Shown one piece after another: positions 29,654-38,888 of a DNA stretch of 64,000 nucleotides. The stretch is taken from NCBI RefSeq assembly GCF_000293805.1, contig NZ_AMBZ01000009.1:244131-308130 (forward strand), written 5' to 3'. Source of the DNA: Paenibacillus alvei DSM 29 (GTDB lineage: Bacteria; Bacillota; Bacilli; Paenibacillales; Paenibacillaceae). The position numbers and the translations under genes were made by a program. Positions within the stretch are counted from its first letter, which is position 1. Each line of letters opens with the position of its first letter. The notes under the pieces are model-generated. The model saw nothing but the letters and a program-made list of their open reading frames with translations, had not been told where the DNA came from and searched no databases.

Positions 29654-30232
29654 CTATGATTGAATCGTTTGATGCGACCGATGGCAGAAGCATTCCAACG
29701 TATGATCATTCACCATGCCGACCGCCTGCATGAATGAATAACAAATCGTGCTCCCTACGAATGAAAAGCCGTCTTTCTTTAGCGTCTTGCTCATTCTATC
29801 GCTGATGGCGGTTGTAACCGGAACCTCCTTGATGGTTGCCCAATGGTTCACAATGGGCTGGTTATCTACGAAACCCCATATGTAATTGGAGAAGGAGCCG
29901 TAATCTTTCTGGACTTGCAAAAAGGCGCGTGCGTTTTTAACAACGCTTTGAATTTTCAATTTGTTGCGTACGATACCTGTATCATCAAGCAAGGATTGCA
30001 GTTTGCTCTCCGTATACTGAACGATTTTCTCCGCCTCGAATTGATCGAATGCTTCACGGTAGTTGTCTCTCTTCTGTAAAATTGTCCACCAACTGAGCCC
30101 TGCCTGCGCACCTTCCAAGCACAGCATTTCAAATAACTTGCGGTCGTCGTATATGGGAACCCCCCACTCTTTGTCATGATAGTCCACATATAAAGGCTCA
30201 TTCTCTTTTACCCATGCGCAGCGTTTGCTCAT
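29654..30232 (-). CDS. tag: DNA-3-methyladenine glycosylase I
   Basis: A 192-residue base-excision enzyme removing 3-methyladenine from DNA. Family hallmarks are the N-terminal RCAWV..EPLYVDYHDKEWG with the first zinc ligands, LCLEGAQAGLSW, the recognition region SFVGSTICYSFMQAVGMVNDH and the closing CFCH. Length is normal. It is the first gene of a probable operon with the kinase-HD and RNA ligase genes, separated by 50 bases. Confidence 0.95.
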   Translation of the reverse strand: MSKRCAWVKENEPLYVDYHDKEWGVPIYDDRKLFEMLCLEGAQAGLSWWTILQKRDNYREAFDQFEAEKIVQYTESKLQSLLDDTGIVRNKLKIQSVVKNARAFLQVQKDYGSFSNYIWGFVDNQPIVNHWATIKEVPVTTAISDRMSKTLKKDGFSFVGSTICYSFMQAVGMVNDHTLECFCHRSHQTIQS

Positions 30233-30387
30233 CGTAGACCTTCCTTCTTTAATAAGAAATTTAACATATTGATTTTATTCGGAAAAAATATAGCAAGTTC
30301 GAATACTTCCTCAGTGAAAAACAGGTATTCCATTTTGTCTGCAATCTTCATTGTCAAATCAGCTTAGTTCTCTGTGCCGTACGCCTA

Positions 30388-31689
30388 CTACCAGCGCAGA
30401 GGCTCTTCATCCCGCCACAAAATCCAGCGGTCAACCTCTACAATATTCGCAGTACCGATACTATAAGCACTTTTCTCTCCGCTCTTTAAATCTATGAGAT
30501 GAAGCATACCTCCGTATGTACCTACCGCTAATCGAGATTCATCTGGCGAAGCGACAATACCGTATAATGTGCTGCCGACAAAATATCGCCAAATCTCCTT
30601 GCCTGTGCTGTCTATTTTGCGCAAATATCCATAGGCATCACCTAAAATATGCCCGTCTGACAATGCGGCAGCAGCATATACGCGCATCTCATCATTCATA
30701 AGCGGCCATTCGTATTCTGTCTCAGGTCGGTGCTGTCCAATGTTATCAAGCGGAACTTGTATCGTTGCCCCATTATAGAAATGACATGCATTGTACCAAA
30801 CTGCACGGCTATCCTTAGCGAACAACGCATAATGAGGATAACTGGATTGCGGCTCGAACGTATGCACCGTTCCACTCGCAACATCTCGCAATAGATGCTC
30901 ACTACACTGACTGCCGTACGCCAGCCAGCGTCCATCAGGCGATACAACGCCGTGAGCCATATCGATGTGTGTATCCTCGTAATCATATTCCTGTATATCA
31001 GCAAGCTCAGGATGCAGCAGCACAACATCATCTTTTTGGATCAAATAGATGCCGTAATCTGTAACGAGAAGAAGCCGTGTTCCGTTGTCAAACGGAATCG
31101 CCTCCACAATGTGGCTTGCTGGATGCTCTGAGTCGGCAAGAGATTCCCAATCAGGCAGAATGGCTTTAATGCTTTGCTGAATGTCTTTCCAAGACCATGC
31201 GGCAATCTCTTCGCACTCTTCCAAGCTTGAGACTGTTCCCCGTTTTGTATGTATTCCATGTTCCGTTATAAGCGCAAAATCGTTTCCATCCGAAGAGCAG
31301 CCCACATGAACTAGGTTTGAAAGCTCTGTAATGCGATCCTTCTGGATGATAAATATGTTTCCGCCATTTGTACTAACAAGAACAGTTCCATCGTTCAAGC
31401 AGACAATGGGTTTAACAGCCTGCTGCTTTTCCTGAAAAGCAGATGTAATTGGCCACGATGCTGGCGGAATCTCCTGCCGCAGCCGTTCGGTATCGCCTGT
31501 CCGATTGGCAGCCCTTATCATATCAACGATGTCAGCCGCCATGCTCGAACGCTGATCTTCCCCAGGCTCTTGTTGTGCCTGCTCACAGTTGCTTTCCATT
31601 CCGATGCGCACGAATTCATTAATTTCTGCGGCATATCGTTTGCCCTCCGCACGCCACTTCATCGCAATCTCTTCTTTTAACCAGCTCAA
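30388..31689 (-). CDS. Hypothetical beta-propeller (WD40/PQQ-like repeat) protein
   Basis: A 433-residue protein with no signal peptide. The first 100 residues are helical and charged. The rest shows repeated blade-like patterns such as DGTVLVSTNGGNIFIIQK, SPDGRWLAYGSQ, DGHILGDAYGYLRKID and SPDESRLAVGTYGGMLHLID, which indicate a propeller scaffold. No catalytic motif is visible. It follows the SUFU-domain gene by 42 bases on the same strand and is probably co-expressed with it. The function is unknown. Confidence 0.7.
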   Translation of the reverse strand: MSWLKEEIAMKWRAEGKRYAAEINEFVRIGMESNCEQAQQEPGEDQRSSMAADIVDMIRAANRTGDTERLRQEIPPASWPITSAFQEKQQAVKPIVCLNDGTVLVSTNGGNIFIIQKDRITELSNLVHVGCSSDGNDFALITEHGIHTKRGTVSSLEECEEIAAWSWKDIQQSIKAILPDWESLADSEHPASHIVEAIPFDNGTRLLLVTDYGIYLIQKDDVVLLHPELADIQEYDYEDTHIDMAHGVVSPDGRWLAYGSQCSEHLLRDVASGTVHTFEPQSSYPHYALFAKDSRAVWYNACHFYNGATIQVPLDNIGQHRPETEYEWPLMNDEMRVYAAAALSDGHILGDAYGYLRKIDSTGKEIWRYFVGSTLYGIVASPDESRLAVGTYGGMLHLIDLKSGEKSAYSIGTANIVEVDRWILWRDEEPLRW

Positions 31690-31731
31690 TGTCGGATTCT
31701 CCCCTTGTGCATTGTATCTTTTGTGCCTGCC

Positions 31732-32793
31732 TTATCCAATAACCTCAACGACGTTGCCTTCTTGATCCTTAATTTCTGTTTTTTCGATCTGAACGACAAT
31801 ACCTTGCACAGACGCAAGTTCAATAACGCCTGCCTTCGGCTCCAGCTTAGCGCTTAGTTCAGCAGCCGTACGATCATCTACGAACAACTGAATTTCATCT
31901 TCTATCGTTTCATATGAGGTATGATCGCTGGACTTTATCACGATTCGAACTTCTGATCCTACCAATGTGAATTCTTTACGCTTTAGTACCCGACCCTGTA
32001 TCAGCTTTCCGATAATAGCGGCTTGTTTCGCCCCGATAAGAAGCTTAGCCGGCTTCTTGCTCAGCCAGCCATTCTTTCCAGATTCCCATCCTAATTGCTG
32101 TACGAATAAGAATCCCGTATTCGAGCCTTCTTCCTGCATGCCGCGTTCGACAGCTTTTACAATTTCAGGTACGCGAAGAAGCGAATCCCGATCTAGATTC
32201 GTTATGTAATAAGGCAGATGCGATTGGGAAGCGTTCAGTAGGCCGAGTGTATTCCAAGCTTGCATAGCTTCAAGTTCATCTTTTGTTATCCCTACCATCT
32301 GGATGAACTCCATCCTGCCATTCGGGGTATCAATTGCAGGCAATTCGAGATCCTGCATGAAAGCTAGGGCCGTTAATTGTGTATCTGAACCTAAGCATAT
32401 CGGGCCGTTGGCATCCAAATAATCGCCGGAGCGAAATACATTGCCGGAGTTGAATACGTATCTGCCCATATTTTGCAGCAGATTGAGCGCCCATGCGGGA
32501 GGTTCCTCTTCCTCGGGCTGCCTGGCAAGTCTGAACGTGAGCTCAAACCCGTAACCGCTATATGCAGCGTGATCTGATTCCTTATCATAAAGCTCTGAAA
32601 ATCCATAGGTTATAAAATGCCAATGCGGGTATGGTGAATCCGCTTTGTATGCACTTATTCCGTCCAAAGGATCATCACCGCCCAATGCATACGGAATCAT
32701 TGTTCCATAATGCTTTGGTTCTTGTTTGCCATAAATTTTTGCTAACGCATGATCAATTGCATCCCAACCGGCGGTGCTTGTCTCTTCGCTCAT
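31732..32793 (-). CDS. Suppressor-of-fused (SUFU) domain protein
   Basis: About 353 residues from the ATG at 32793 (GGAGGAGAC upstream; the frame also runs back to 32850). The N-terminal half matches bacterial SUFU domains: HYGTMIPYALGGDDPLDGIS, then PHWHFITYGFSELY and SGYGFELTFRL. The C-terminal third is a less conserved extension. Comparative genomics has proposed that bacterial SUFU proteins act as immunity proteins in polymorphic toxin systems, but no toxin is evident nearby. It pairs with a beta-propeller gene. Confidence 0.88.
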   Translation of the reverse strand: MSEETSTAGWDAIDHALAKIYGKQEPKHYGTMIPYALGGDDPLDGISAYKADSPYPHWHFITYGFSELYDKESDHAAYSGYGFELTFRLARQPEEEEPPAWALNLLQNMGRYVFNSGNVFRSGDYLDANGPICLGSDTQLTALAFMQDLELPAIDTPNGRMEFIQMVGITKDELEAMQAWNTLGLLNASQSHLPYYITNLDRDSLLRVPEIVKAVERGMQEEGSNTGFLFVQQLGWESGKNGWLSKKPAKLLIGAKQAAIIGKLIQGRVLKRKEFTLVGSEVRIVIKSSDHTSYETIEDEIQLFVDDRTAAELSAKLEPKAGVIELASVQGIVVQIEKTEIKDQEGNVVEVIG

Positions 32794-33042
32794 GTGTCGT
32801 CTCCTCCCGCGCTTTTTCCATTTTATGATGTAGCTATAACGAAAAAACAAATCTCAACCGAAGCGAAATTCTATCAATCTCCTACCTTGGTAATTATATC
32901 AACGATAGATGCAAAAATGAAATCTCGAAACTTTTTTTAATTTAGCCGTATTAATAATTGATTGCATAAAGCTTCTTGTAATAAAATAAGTAAGCTTAGT
33001 CAACAATTTCATTTAACTTATTCATGATCTTAGGAGGAAGCA

Positions 33043-34044
33043 ATGGATCCCGAACCGGAACGAGAAACAGTATTAGAACTTATTAAGAAAGGAAACAAGT
33101 CTTCTGCAATTGCGATGATTGGCAATGCCTTTATTGCAGCTGCGAAAGGCGTAGGCGCTGCGATGAGCGGCAGTGGTGCGATGTTCGCATCTTCCATGCA
33201 CTCATTGGCGGATAGTGTGAATCAAGGCTTCGTATTTGTCGGCAGCGTGCTATCTGAAAAGAAGCCTACTCGGCAATTCCCTACTGGGTTCGGTCGAGTC
33301 ATTAATATTTTTTGCATGGTGGCCGTTATCGTCGTTACGATTATGGCCTATGAAACTGTGCGCGAAGGCTGGCATTTAATCCAGCATCCCGCGCAAACAA
33401 GCAGCAGTGCATTTTGGATCAATATCGCTGCATTGATTTTTAATCTTGCGGTTGACGGTGCAATCCTATTGAAAGCAATGAAGGAAATTACCAAGGAAGC
33501 TAGAGTTGAAACGCGCGGCTTGGGATTTATCCCGGCATCCTTTAAGCACGTTGGACGCTCTGCACCGCCTACCCGGTTGGTTTTTTACGAGGATTTAGTG
33601 GCGGTATCGGGTGCTCTTCTAGCCATGATTGCCGTAGTCATTACATCCATGACGGCATTCAAGGCGTTGGATGGCGTAGTAACGATTCTGATCGGCTTTT
33701 TAATGGTTGGTGTTGCTTTTCGCGTCGGGTATGACAACATGGTCGGACTTATCGGCGTGGCGGCTCCTCGCGATGTAGCTGAGAAGGTGGCGCTCATTAT
33801 TCTTTCCGATCAGGATGTAACCGATATTAACGATCTGCGAATTACACAAGAAGGACGTTACTATCACGTAGATGCCATGATAGAAACGCGCAAGGGCTTA
33901 TCATTAGCCGATGCTGACGATATCATATTCCGCGTTCAAGATAAACTAATTGCCGATCCCGATATTACGGACGTTGTAATCGGAATTATTGAAGACAACG
34001 GGGTAAGGGACTGGACGCCGGAAGCGTTGAACGAATTCGCATAA
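33043..34044 (+). CDS. Cation diffusion facilitator (CDF) family transporter
   Basis: A 333-residue membrane protein that would export divalent metal ions in exchange for protons. The family's metal site is seen in SSMHSLADSVNQ (HxxxD) near residue 53, and a C-terminal cytoplasmic domain (AEKVALIILSDQDVTDINDLR) follows the last membrane helix. The substrate metal cannot be read from the sequence. AGGAGG precedes ATG; a plausible sigma-A promoter (TTGATT, 18 bases, TAAAAT) lies about 75 bases upstream. Single gene with its own terminator. Confidence 0.92.
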   Translation: MDPEPERETVLELIKKGNKSSAIAMIGNAFIAAAKGVGAAMSGSGAMFASSMHSLADSVNQGFVFVGSVLSEKKPTRQFPTGFGRVINIFCMVAVIVVTIMAYETVREGWHLIQHPAQTSSSAFWINIAALIFNLAVDGAILLKAMKEITKEARVETRGLGFIPASFKHVGRSAPPTRLVFYEDLVAVSGALLAMIAVVITSMTAFKALDGVVTILIGFLMVGVAFRVGYDNMVGLIGVAAPRDVAEKVALIILSDQDVTDINDLRITQEGRYYHVDAMIETRKGLSLADADDIIFRVQDKLIADPDITDVVIGIIEDNGVRDWTPEALNEFA

Positions 34045-34057
34045 TTTCACATAAAAC

Positions 34058-34104
34058 AAGAGCGGCATGGCTCAAGATGATTCTTGATCCTGCCGCTCTT
34101 TTTA
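34058..34104 (+). terminator. Terminator between the CDF and CstB-like genes
   Basis: AAGAGCGGCA...TGCCGCTCTTTTT with an inner CTCAAGATGATTCTTGA hairpin. It lies between convergent genes and may serve both. Confidence 0.85.
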
Positions 34105-34166
34105 GTAAGCTAGATGTTAGCTAGAACGAATATCGCTGTAGATTGCTCTCCCTAGCCGAAAACTTA

Positions 34167-35648
34167 TCAGTTGCCATTACTTTCTCCAAGTCGAACGAGC
34201 GGCTTCTCTGTCGGAAGTCCTTCTTCCTTCCATCTGATGATGCCGCCCAGTAAATTCATAACATTCGAAAAGCCGTGCGCTTGCAGAATACTCGCTGCAA
34301 TCGCGGAGCGCGCTCCTGTCCGGCATTGAACGAGGACTGGCTTATTAGACGGGACTTCAGGAATGCAAGCGGGCAGCGTGCCCAGTAGAATATGTTTCGC
34401 CCCAGGCAGATGCCCCTCCTCCCATTCTGCTGTTGAGCGCACATCCACTATTGTTATCTCATCCGCTCGAACCCTACCCACGATATCGGAAGGCGTGACC
34501 TCCGTGTAGGATTGTAAATCAGACAATGCGGCCTCGCCTCGCTTGTTGCTCCACATCTCTGTCGTGTTTATTGTACCCGCTATGCGATCTATTCCGATTG
34601 ACCGCAAGTCCCTTAATATATTTCTGAATTGATCAGTATCGCCTATCACGTATAGAGGGCGATCATCACGAACAAGCCAGCCGGCCCATGTCGTAAAGGA
34701 ACGCTGATATGGAATGTTAATTGTCCCCTTCACATGCTTCGCTGCGAATGAGGAAGATGGACGAGTATCCAGTACAATGGCTCCATTTTCCGCAAGACGG
34801 GTTATAGCCGAGATGTCGCCTTCCATCTGTTGTGGCTCAGGAAGCTGATCGAGCAGTACTGCTCCGTCTCGATTCACATGCTTCATACGCGGAAAATAGG
34901 TAGGGGGCTCAGGCTGGCCCGCCAGCAAGGCGGTAATAAAAGATTGTTCCTCATCAAACGACAAGGCCCAATTGAAGCGCTTCTCATAACCGACCGTCGA
35001 AGACGGGATTGCGCCAAGAGCCTTGCCGCATGCGCTGCCGGCTCCATGTGACGGCCATACCTGTACATATTCAGGCAGAGTCTTGAAGCGTCGCAGAGAG
35101 CGGAACATTTGCCGTGCACCTTGCTCGGCCGTACCAGCCATGCCAACTGATTTCTCCAGCAGATCTGGGCGTCCGACATCTCCTACGAAGACGAAGTCGC
35201 CTGTGAAGATGCCCATTGGGCAATCGGCTCCCTCACCCTTATCTGTCACTAAATACGACACACTTTCCGGCGTATGTCCAGGCGTGTGCAGCACCTCAAA
35301 ACTAATGTTGCCAATGTGAAATTTATAGCCGTCCTTAATAATTCGGTACTTGATCTTACCGCTTCCTGTATCGTCCACGTAGCTGTATGCCCAATCCGGG
35401 CCTCCCTCGCCGGACAAATAGAGCGTAGCTCCCTGCCTCACTCCCAATTCACGCGCACCCGACACAAAATCAGCATGAATGTGGGTTTCAGCAACTGCGA
35501 CAATCGCTAACCCCTCGGCTCGTGCCGCAGTACAATACGGTTCAATATCCCGAGCAGGGTCGATTACAATAGCCTCTCCTGTTGCTTGACAGCCTACGAG
35601 ATACGATGCATGAGCCAGTTTCTCATCATAAAAATAACGTAGCAGCAT
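34167..35648 (-). CDS. Persulfide dioxygenase-rhodanese fusion (CstB-like)
   Basis: About 493 residues from the ATG at 35648 (AGGGAGGGG upstream). An N-terminal metallo-beta-lactamase-fold domain of ETHE1 type (ETHIHADFVSG, LHTPGHTPES) is followed by two rhodanese domains. The first (VLDTRPSSSFAAKHVKG...) lacks the catalytic Cys, while the second has CRTGARSA. This three-part layout, including the dead middle rhodanese, matches staphylococcal CstB, which oxidises persulfides made by sulfide:quinone reductase to thiosulfate. The gene directly upstream is such a reductase, so sulfide detoxification is a firm inference. Confidence 0.9.
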   Translation of the reverse strand: MLLRYFYDEKLAHASYLVGCQATGEAIVIDPARDIEPYCTAARAEGLAIVAVAETHIHADFVSGARELGVRQGATLYLSGEGGPDWAYSYVDDTGSGKIKYRIIKDGYKFHIGNISFEVLHTPGHTPESVSYLVTDKGEGADCPMGIFTGDFVFVGDVGRPDLLEKSVGMAGTAEQGARQMFRSLRRFKTLPEYVQVWPSHGAGSACGKALGAIPSSTVGYEKRFNWALSFDEEQSFITALLAGQPEPPTYFPRMKHVNRDGAVLLDQLPEPQQMEGDISAITRLAENGAIVLDTRPSSSFAAKHVKGTINIPYQRSFTTWAGWLVRDDRPLYVIGDTDQFRNILRDLRSIGIDRIAGTINTTEMWSNKRGEAALSDLQSYTEVTPSDIVGRVRADEITIVDVRSTAEWEEGHLPGAKHILLGTLPACIPEVPSNKPVLVQCRTGARSAIAASILQAHGFSNVMNLLGGIIRWKEEGLPTEKPLVRLGESNGN

Positions 35649-35678
35649 GAAACTGCCCCTCCCTTCTATTTTGATTCC

Positions 35679-35738
35679 TCTAAGCAATTCTCCTATAATC
35701 AATTCCCATTTAATCAATTTTCATATAATCAATTCTCG
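35679..35738. repeat. 15-base tandem repeat, four copies
   Basis: Units starting at 35679, 35694, 35709 and 35724 share TAATCAATT (first copy degenerate, TAAGCAATT). They fill the gap between the sqr stop and the cstB-like ribosome site. Confidence 0.8.
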
Positions 35739-35763
35739 TATGTTCGCACGTTGTACTACTTGC

Positions 35764-36962
35764 TCACATCCGGCCTTTGAGCATGCCGTGCCAATACATT
35801 TTTGGAAGCAGGTCTTTCTTTAGCACGTACATGCTGTACCGTTCCTTCGATTGATCGAAGGGGAACGTTTCTCGCGGTGTCAATTGATAATCGAATTCCG
35901 CCAAAATGAGACGGTTATATCCCGTTACGAGCGGACAAGAGGTGTATCCGTCATAGCTGGCATCAAGCGGTTGTCCTGCCAGCCAATTGATAATGTTGCG
36001 CGCCGCTACAGGTGCTTGCTTGCGGATAGCCGCCCCAGTCTTGGAAGTCGGCAGATTGCTGCAATCTCCAAGGGCGAACACATTTTCAAACCGCACGTGC
36101 TGAAGAGAGTGCTTATCGACTTCTACCCAACCGCCCGGGCCTGAAAGTGGACTGTTCTGAATAAATGATGGGGCGGACATGGGCGGTACGACATGCAGCA
36201 TGTCATATTTCATGGTCTCTTGTTCTTTTGTATCGACATGCTCAAATACAGCTTCTCGCTTGTCAGCACGGATCTCGATCAGGTTCATTTTGTATTTGGT
36301 CGTAATCCCCTTGCGCTCCACAACTCGATCAAGCGCGGCTGCATATTTAGGAACAGCAAATATCGAAGCGTTCCCGGAAGCAAAAATAATGTTGGTTTTA
36401 GTCCTGACTCCCATCTGACGAAAAGCATCGTCAGCCAAATACATAATTTTTTGTGGCGCTCCCCCGCATTTGATAGGGGTACTTGGCTGAGTGAATATTG
36501 CATTGCCGCCACGGAATTGATGAATGGATTCCCACGTGCTATCCACGTAACGATAATCGTAGTTGCTGCATACCCCTTCTTGTCCGATGCATTCCTTGAG
36601 CCCCTTAATATGATCCCAATTCACTTGAATGCCCGCTGTGACGACGAGCGCATCATATTTGATGACTGTTCCCTCAGCAGTGACGATTTGATTCTCACTC
36701 GGTTGAAATTGGGCGACCGCTTCCTGCAGCCAGTCTGCTCCCTTAGGGATAAGCGATTGCAAGCTGCGACTTGTTGTCTCCTTTTTAACGACACCCCTCC
36801 GACCAATGTCCATAAGGGCTGGTAGTAATGATTCTTCTGCGGATCAATGATTACAATAGATCCTTGAAACGCTTTTGATTGCCGCAGCAATCGTGCCGCA
36901 ACCGATAATCCGGCACTTCCAGCTCCAACAATAGCGATGGTGTAGTGAAGCTGTATAGGCAT
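35764..36962 (-). CDS. sqr: Sulfide:quinone oxidoreductase (one frameshift)
   Basis: A flavoprotein of the SQR family, oxidising sulfide and passing electrons to the quinone pool. The N-terminus has IAIVGAGSAGLSVAARL for FAD, then NHYYQPLWTLVGG. After that the frame is lost and resumes as VVKKETTSRSLQSLIPKGADW. Adding one G to the C4 run at 36794-36797 joins both halves into a protein of about 400 residues, the usual length. The C-terminal half has the conserved YDALVVTAGIQ and FALGDCSNLPTSKTGAAIRKQ. The start at 36962 follows AGGGAGGG. First gene of an operon with the CstB-like gene. Either a pseudogene or, more likely, a sequencing indel. Confidence 0.88.
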
Positions 36963-37144
36963 CACTTTCCCTCCCTCATTACAAGTTCTATTTACAATGA
37001 ACACAAGAAAGTAATGTGTAAATGCCCAAATCGTTAGGAAATTGTTCGTAAGCGTATTCAGATATTGCACCAATGGTCAAAATATATGGCTTAAGGAGCA
37101 TTGCTATGATAATGAAAAAAGCAATTCCACCTTCATTGGTCGTA

Positions 37145-37369
37145 TCCCCGTCAAGTAGACGGTTGAAAAAGAGTTAATTTAAACGGCGATCGATTCCCGG
37201 TATTCTACCGGTGATCGGTTCCTAATTATTTCTGTAACCGATCTAGGTTATAATAGGCGACGCATTCGCGAACAAGATATTCGACCTTAGATTCTATATT
37301 TGGCTTGGCTAAGTGCAGATTTTCAGTTTTGAGATGCGAGAAAAATGATTCTATACACGCGTTATTCAA
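37145..37369 (-). mobile_element. IS3-family transposase remnant
   Basis: The minus strand encodes NNACIESFFSHLKTENL and KVEYLVRECVAYYN, the end of an IS3-group DDE integrase core. In a second frame RNRSPVEYRESIAV ends at a stop at 37179. Only about 60 codons remain and the frame is broken after NLDRLQK. The flanking ATCCCCGTCAAGTAGAC (about 37147-37163) resembles the terminal inverted repeat of such elements as I remember it. No complete element and no second end are visible. Confidence 0.7.
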
Positions 37370-37512
37370 GGCGGTTTCCGCGTCTTGAGTGGCTGCTTAT
37401 AAGGTTCTGACTCGTAAGTTGTTTGCATATGTTTTTGAAGTGTATGAAACCCCTGTGCGCAGTGCAGTATGTATGCGGAAATAACCGTAGAGTGGGTGTA
37501 AACAGCAGACAT
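37367..37512 (-). other. Unclassified 48-codon open frame behind a hairpin
   Basis: Starts at an ATG with GGAGGGG in good position and reads MSAVYTHSTVISAYILH..., stopping where the IS3 remnant begins. I do not recognise it. It could be a small gene cut by the insertion element or a chance frame. Confidence 0.25.
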
Positions 37513-37518
37513 GAAAAA

Positions 37519-37589
37519 TCCCCTCCGGTCAACAATGATTAATCCATGATATCATGGATTAATTTTCCATCGCCTACTACAAGGGGATA
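37519..37589. repeat. 26-base perfect palindrome inside a wider inverted repeat
   Basis: The centre 37538-37563 is a perfect palindrome with half-site ATTAATCCATGAT. Outer arms ATCCCCT (37519-37525) and AGGGGAT (37583-37589) also pair. No T run follows, so it is not a normal terminator. It may be an operator or an end structure of the adjacent mobile element. Confidence 0.6.
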
Positions 37590-37667
37590 ATAACACATAA
37601 TCGAAGATAGGAACTGCTTTTTCTTTAAACTTTCACAAATTATCCTAAAGTGTGTAACACAACAGAA

Positions 37668-38888
37668 TTATGATTCTTCACACAACGTTGCTTCCCGTTG
37701 TTCTTGCTTGAAATGTCCGGGACGTGCTGCCAGCCCTTGTAGCTGCTTCGAAGCGAACACAATGAGCAGCATGACAAGCATAACACCAAAAAATAGCCAC
37801 ATGACAGCATGTACTGACCATATATCCATCATTCTGCCGACAGCGATTGGCATGAGCGAACCGCCGAGTCCATTCGCTGCAAGCAATATGCTTGTTGTTC
37901 GCTCTGTCATACCAGGCAATGCTTTATTTGCATAAATAAGCATAATTGCGAACATGCCAGCCATGCCCAACCCTAGCAGGAAGCTAATTAGGTAGCCGAC
38001 CCATGCGTGTGAGCTGAAAGGCATCAGCAGCAGTGCGAGCACACTAATGGTTGTGGACGTCCATAAGAAGCGATAATAGGTTAGCTTCTCAGCAAGAATT
38101 CCGCACATTGCACGTCCTATAACCATAGCCAGCCAATATACCGTAACCGTTAATGTTGCATCAGAGGTTGCAACACCCCATCTCTCAATAAAAATGGATG
38201 GAAAGAAGTGAACAACAGACACCTCGCTCCCCCCATAGAGCATGAAGTATAATGTGCATAAAATAAGGAAAGGAATGGACTTCCTTGAGTAAGATTTACG
38301 CTTGGGTTCAGAGCCCTTATTTACTGTGCGCGTCAACATGGCATCGACATGGCCGAACGACATCCGCTGCCAAGCGATTGCAGTAAGAAGTGCACTTATG
38401 CCGAGCAGAAGGAAAGAGTAAGTCCATATCCCGCGTGCGATTAAGAAGCTTGCCACGAATGGTATCGTCAAGGCGCCGATGCCGAAAGTAACCTCCAGCT
38501 TGCTCATCGCGATGGCTTGCTTCTCTTTGACAGCGACAAGGATAATTGTACCGATGCCTGACTCCACAAGCCCCGCTCCCGCTCCCGCAAATCCAGCTAA
38601 CAAAATAACGACTGGCCATGGCGGGAGGAAAAACAGCAGCAGCTCGGCGCTAATCATCAGCAATCCGATCATTACTCCCCGCTTTCGACTGAACCTTCGA
38701 GAAATAGCTGGCATACTGAGAACGCCGAGCAGCACGCCGACAAATTGGACAAATACGAGTATTCCGCCGTCCGTATAATTCAAGCCATAGTTCAGAAGCA
38801 GTTCAGGAAGAACTGCGCCCATCATGACAAGTGTTACTCCAGTTACTATGTACGATAGACATCCCATCCAAATCAATCTGTTAATCAT
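37668..38888 (-). CDS. MFS transporter
   Basis: A 406-residue major facilitator with about 12 hydrophobic segments and the loop SRRFSRKRGVMIGLL after helix 2. It resembles sugar or FucP/YbfB-like permeases more than drug exporters, but the substrate cannot be named. It overlaps the DeoR-type regulator gene by four bases (ATGA), so the two form an operon and the transporter is likely controlled by that regulator. Confidence 0.88.
   Translation of the reverse strand: MINRLIWMGCLSYIVTGVTLVMMGAVLPELLLNYGLNYTDGGILVFVQFVGVLLGVLSMPAISRRFSRKRGVMIGLLMISAELLLFFLPPWPVVILLAGFAGAGAGLVESGIGTIILVAVKEKQAIAMSKLEVTFGIGALTIPFVASFLIARGIWTYSFLLLGISALLTAIAWQRMSFGHVDAMLTRTVNKGSEPKRKSYSRKSIPFLILCTLYFMLYGGSEVSVVHFFPSIFIERWGVATSDATLTVTVYWLAMVIGRAMCGILAEKLTYYRFLWTSTTISVLALLLMPFSSHAWVGYLISFLLGLGMAGMFAIMLIYANKALPGMTERTTSILLAANGLGGSLMPIAVGRMMDIWSVHAVMWLFFGVMLVMLLIVFASKQLQGLAARPGHFKQEQREATLCEES

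Noticed and set aside
35679..35738. CRISPR-like repeat
   Set aside because: Units are 15 bases and directly abutting with no spacers; no cas genes are present anywhere in the window.
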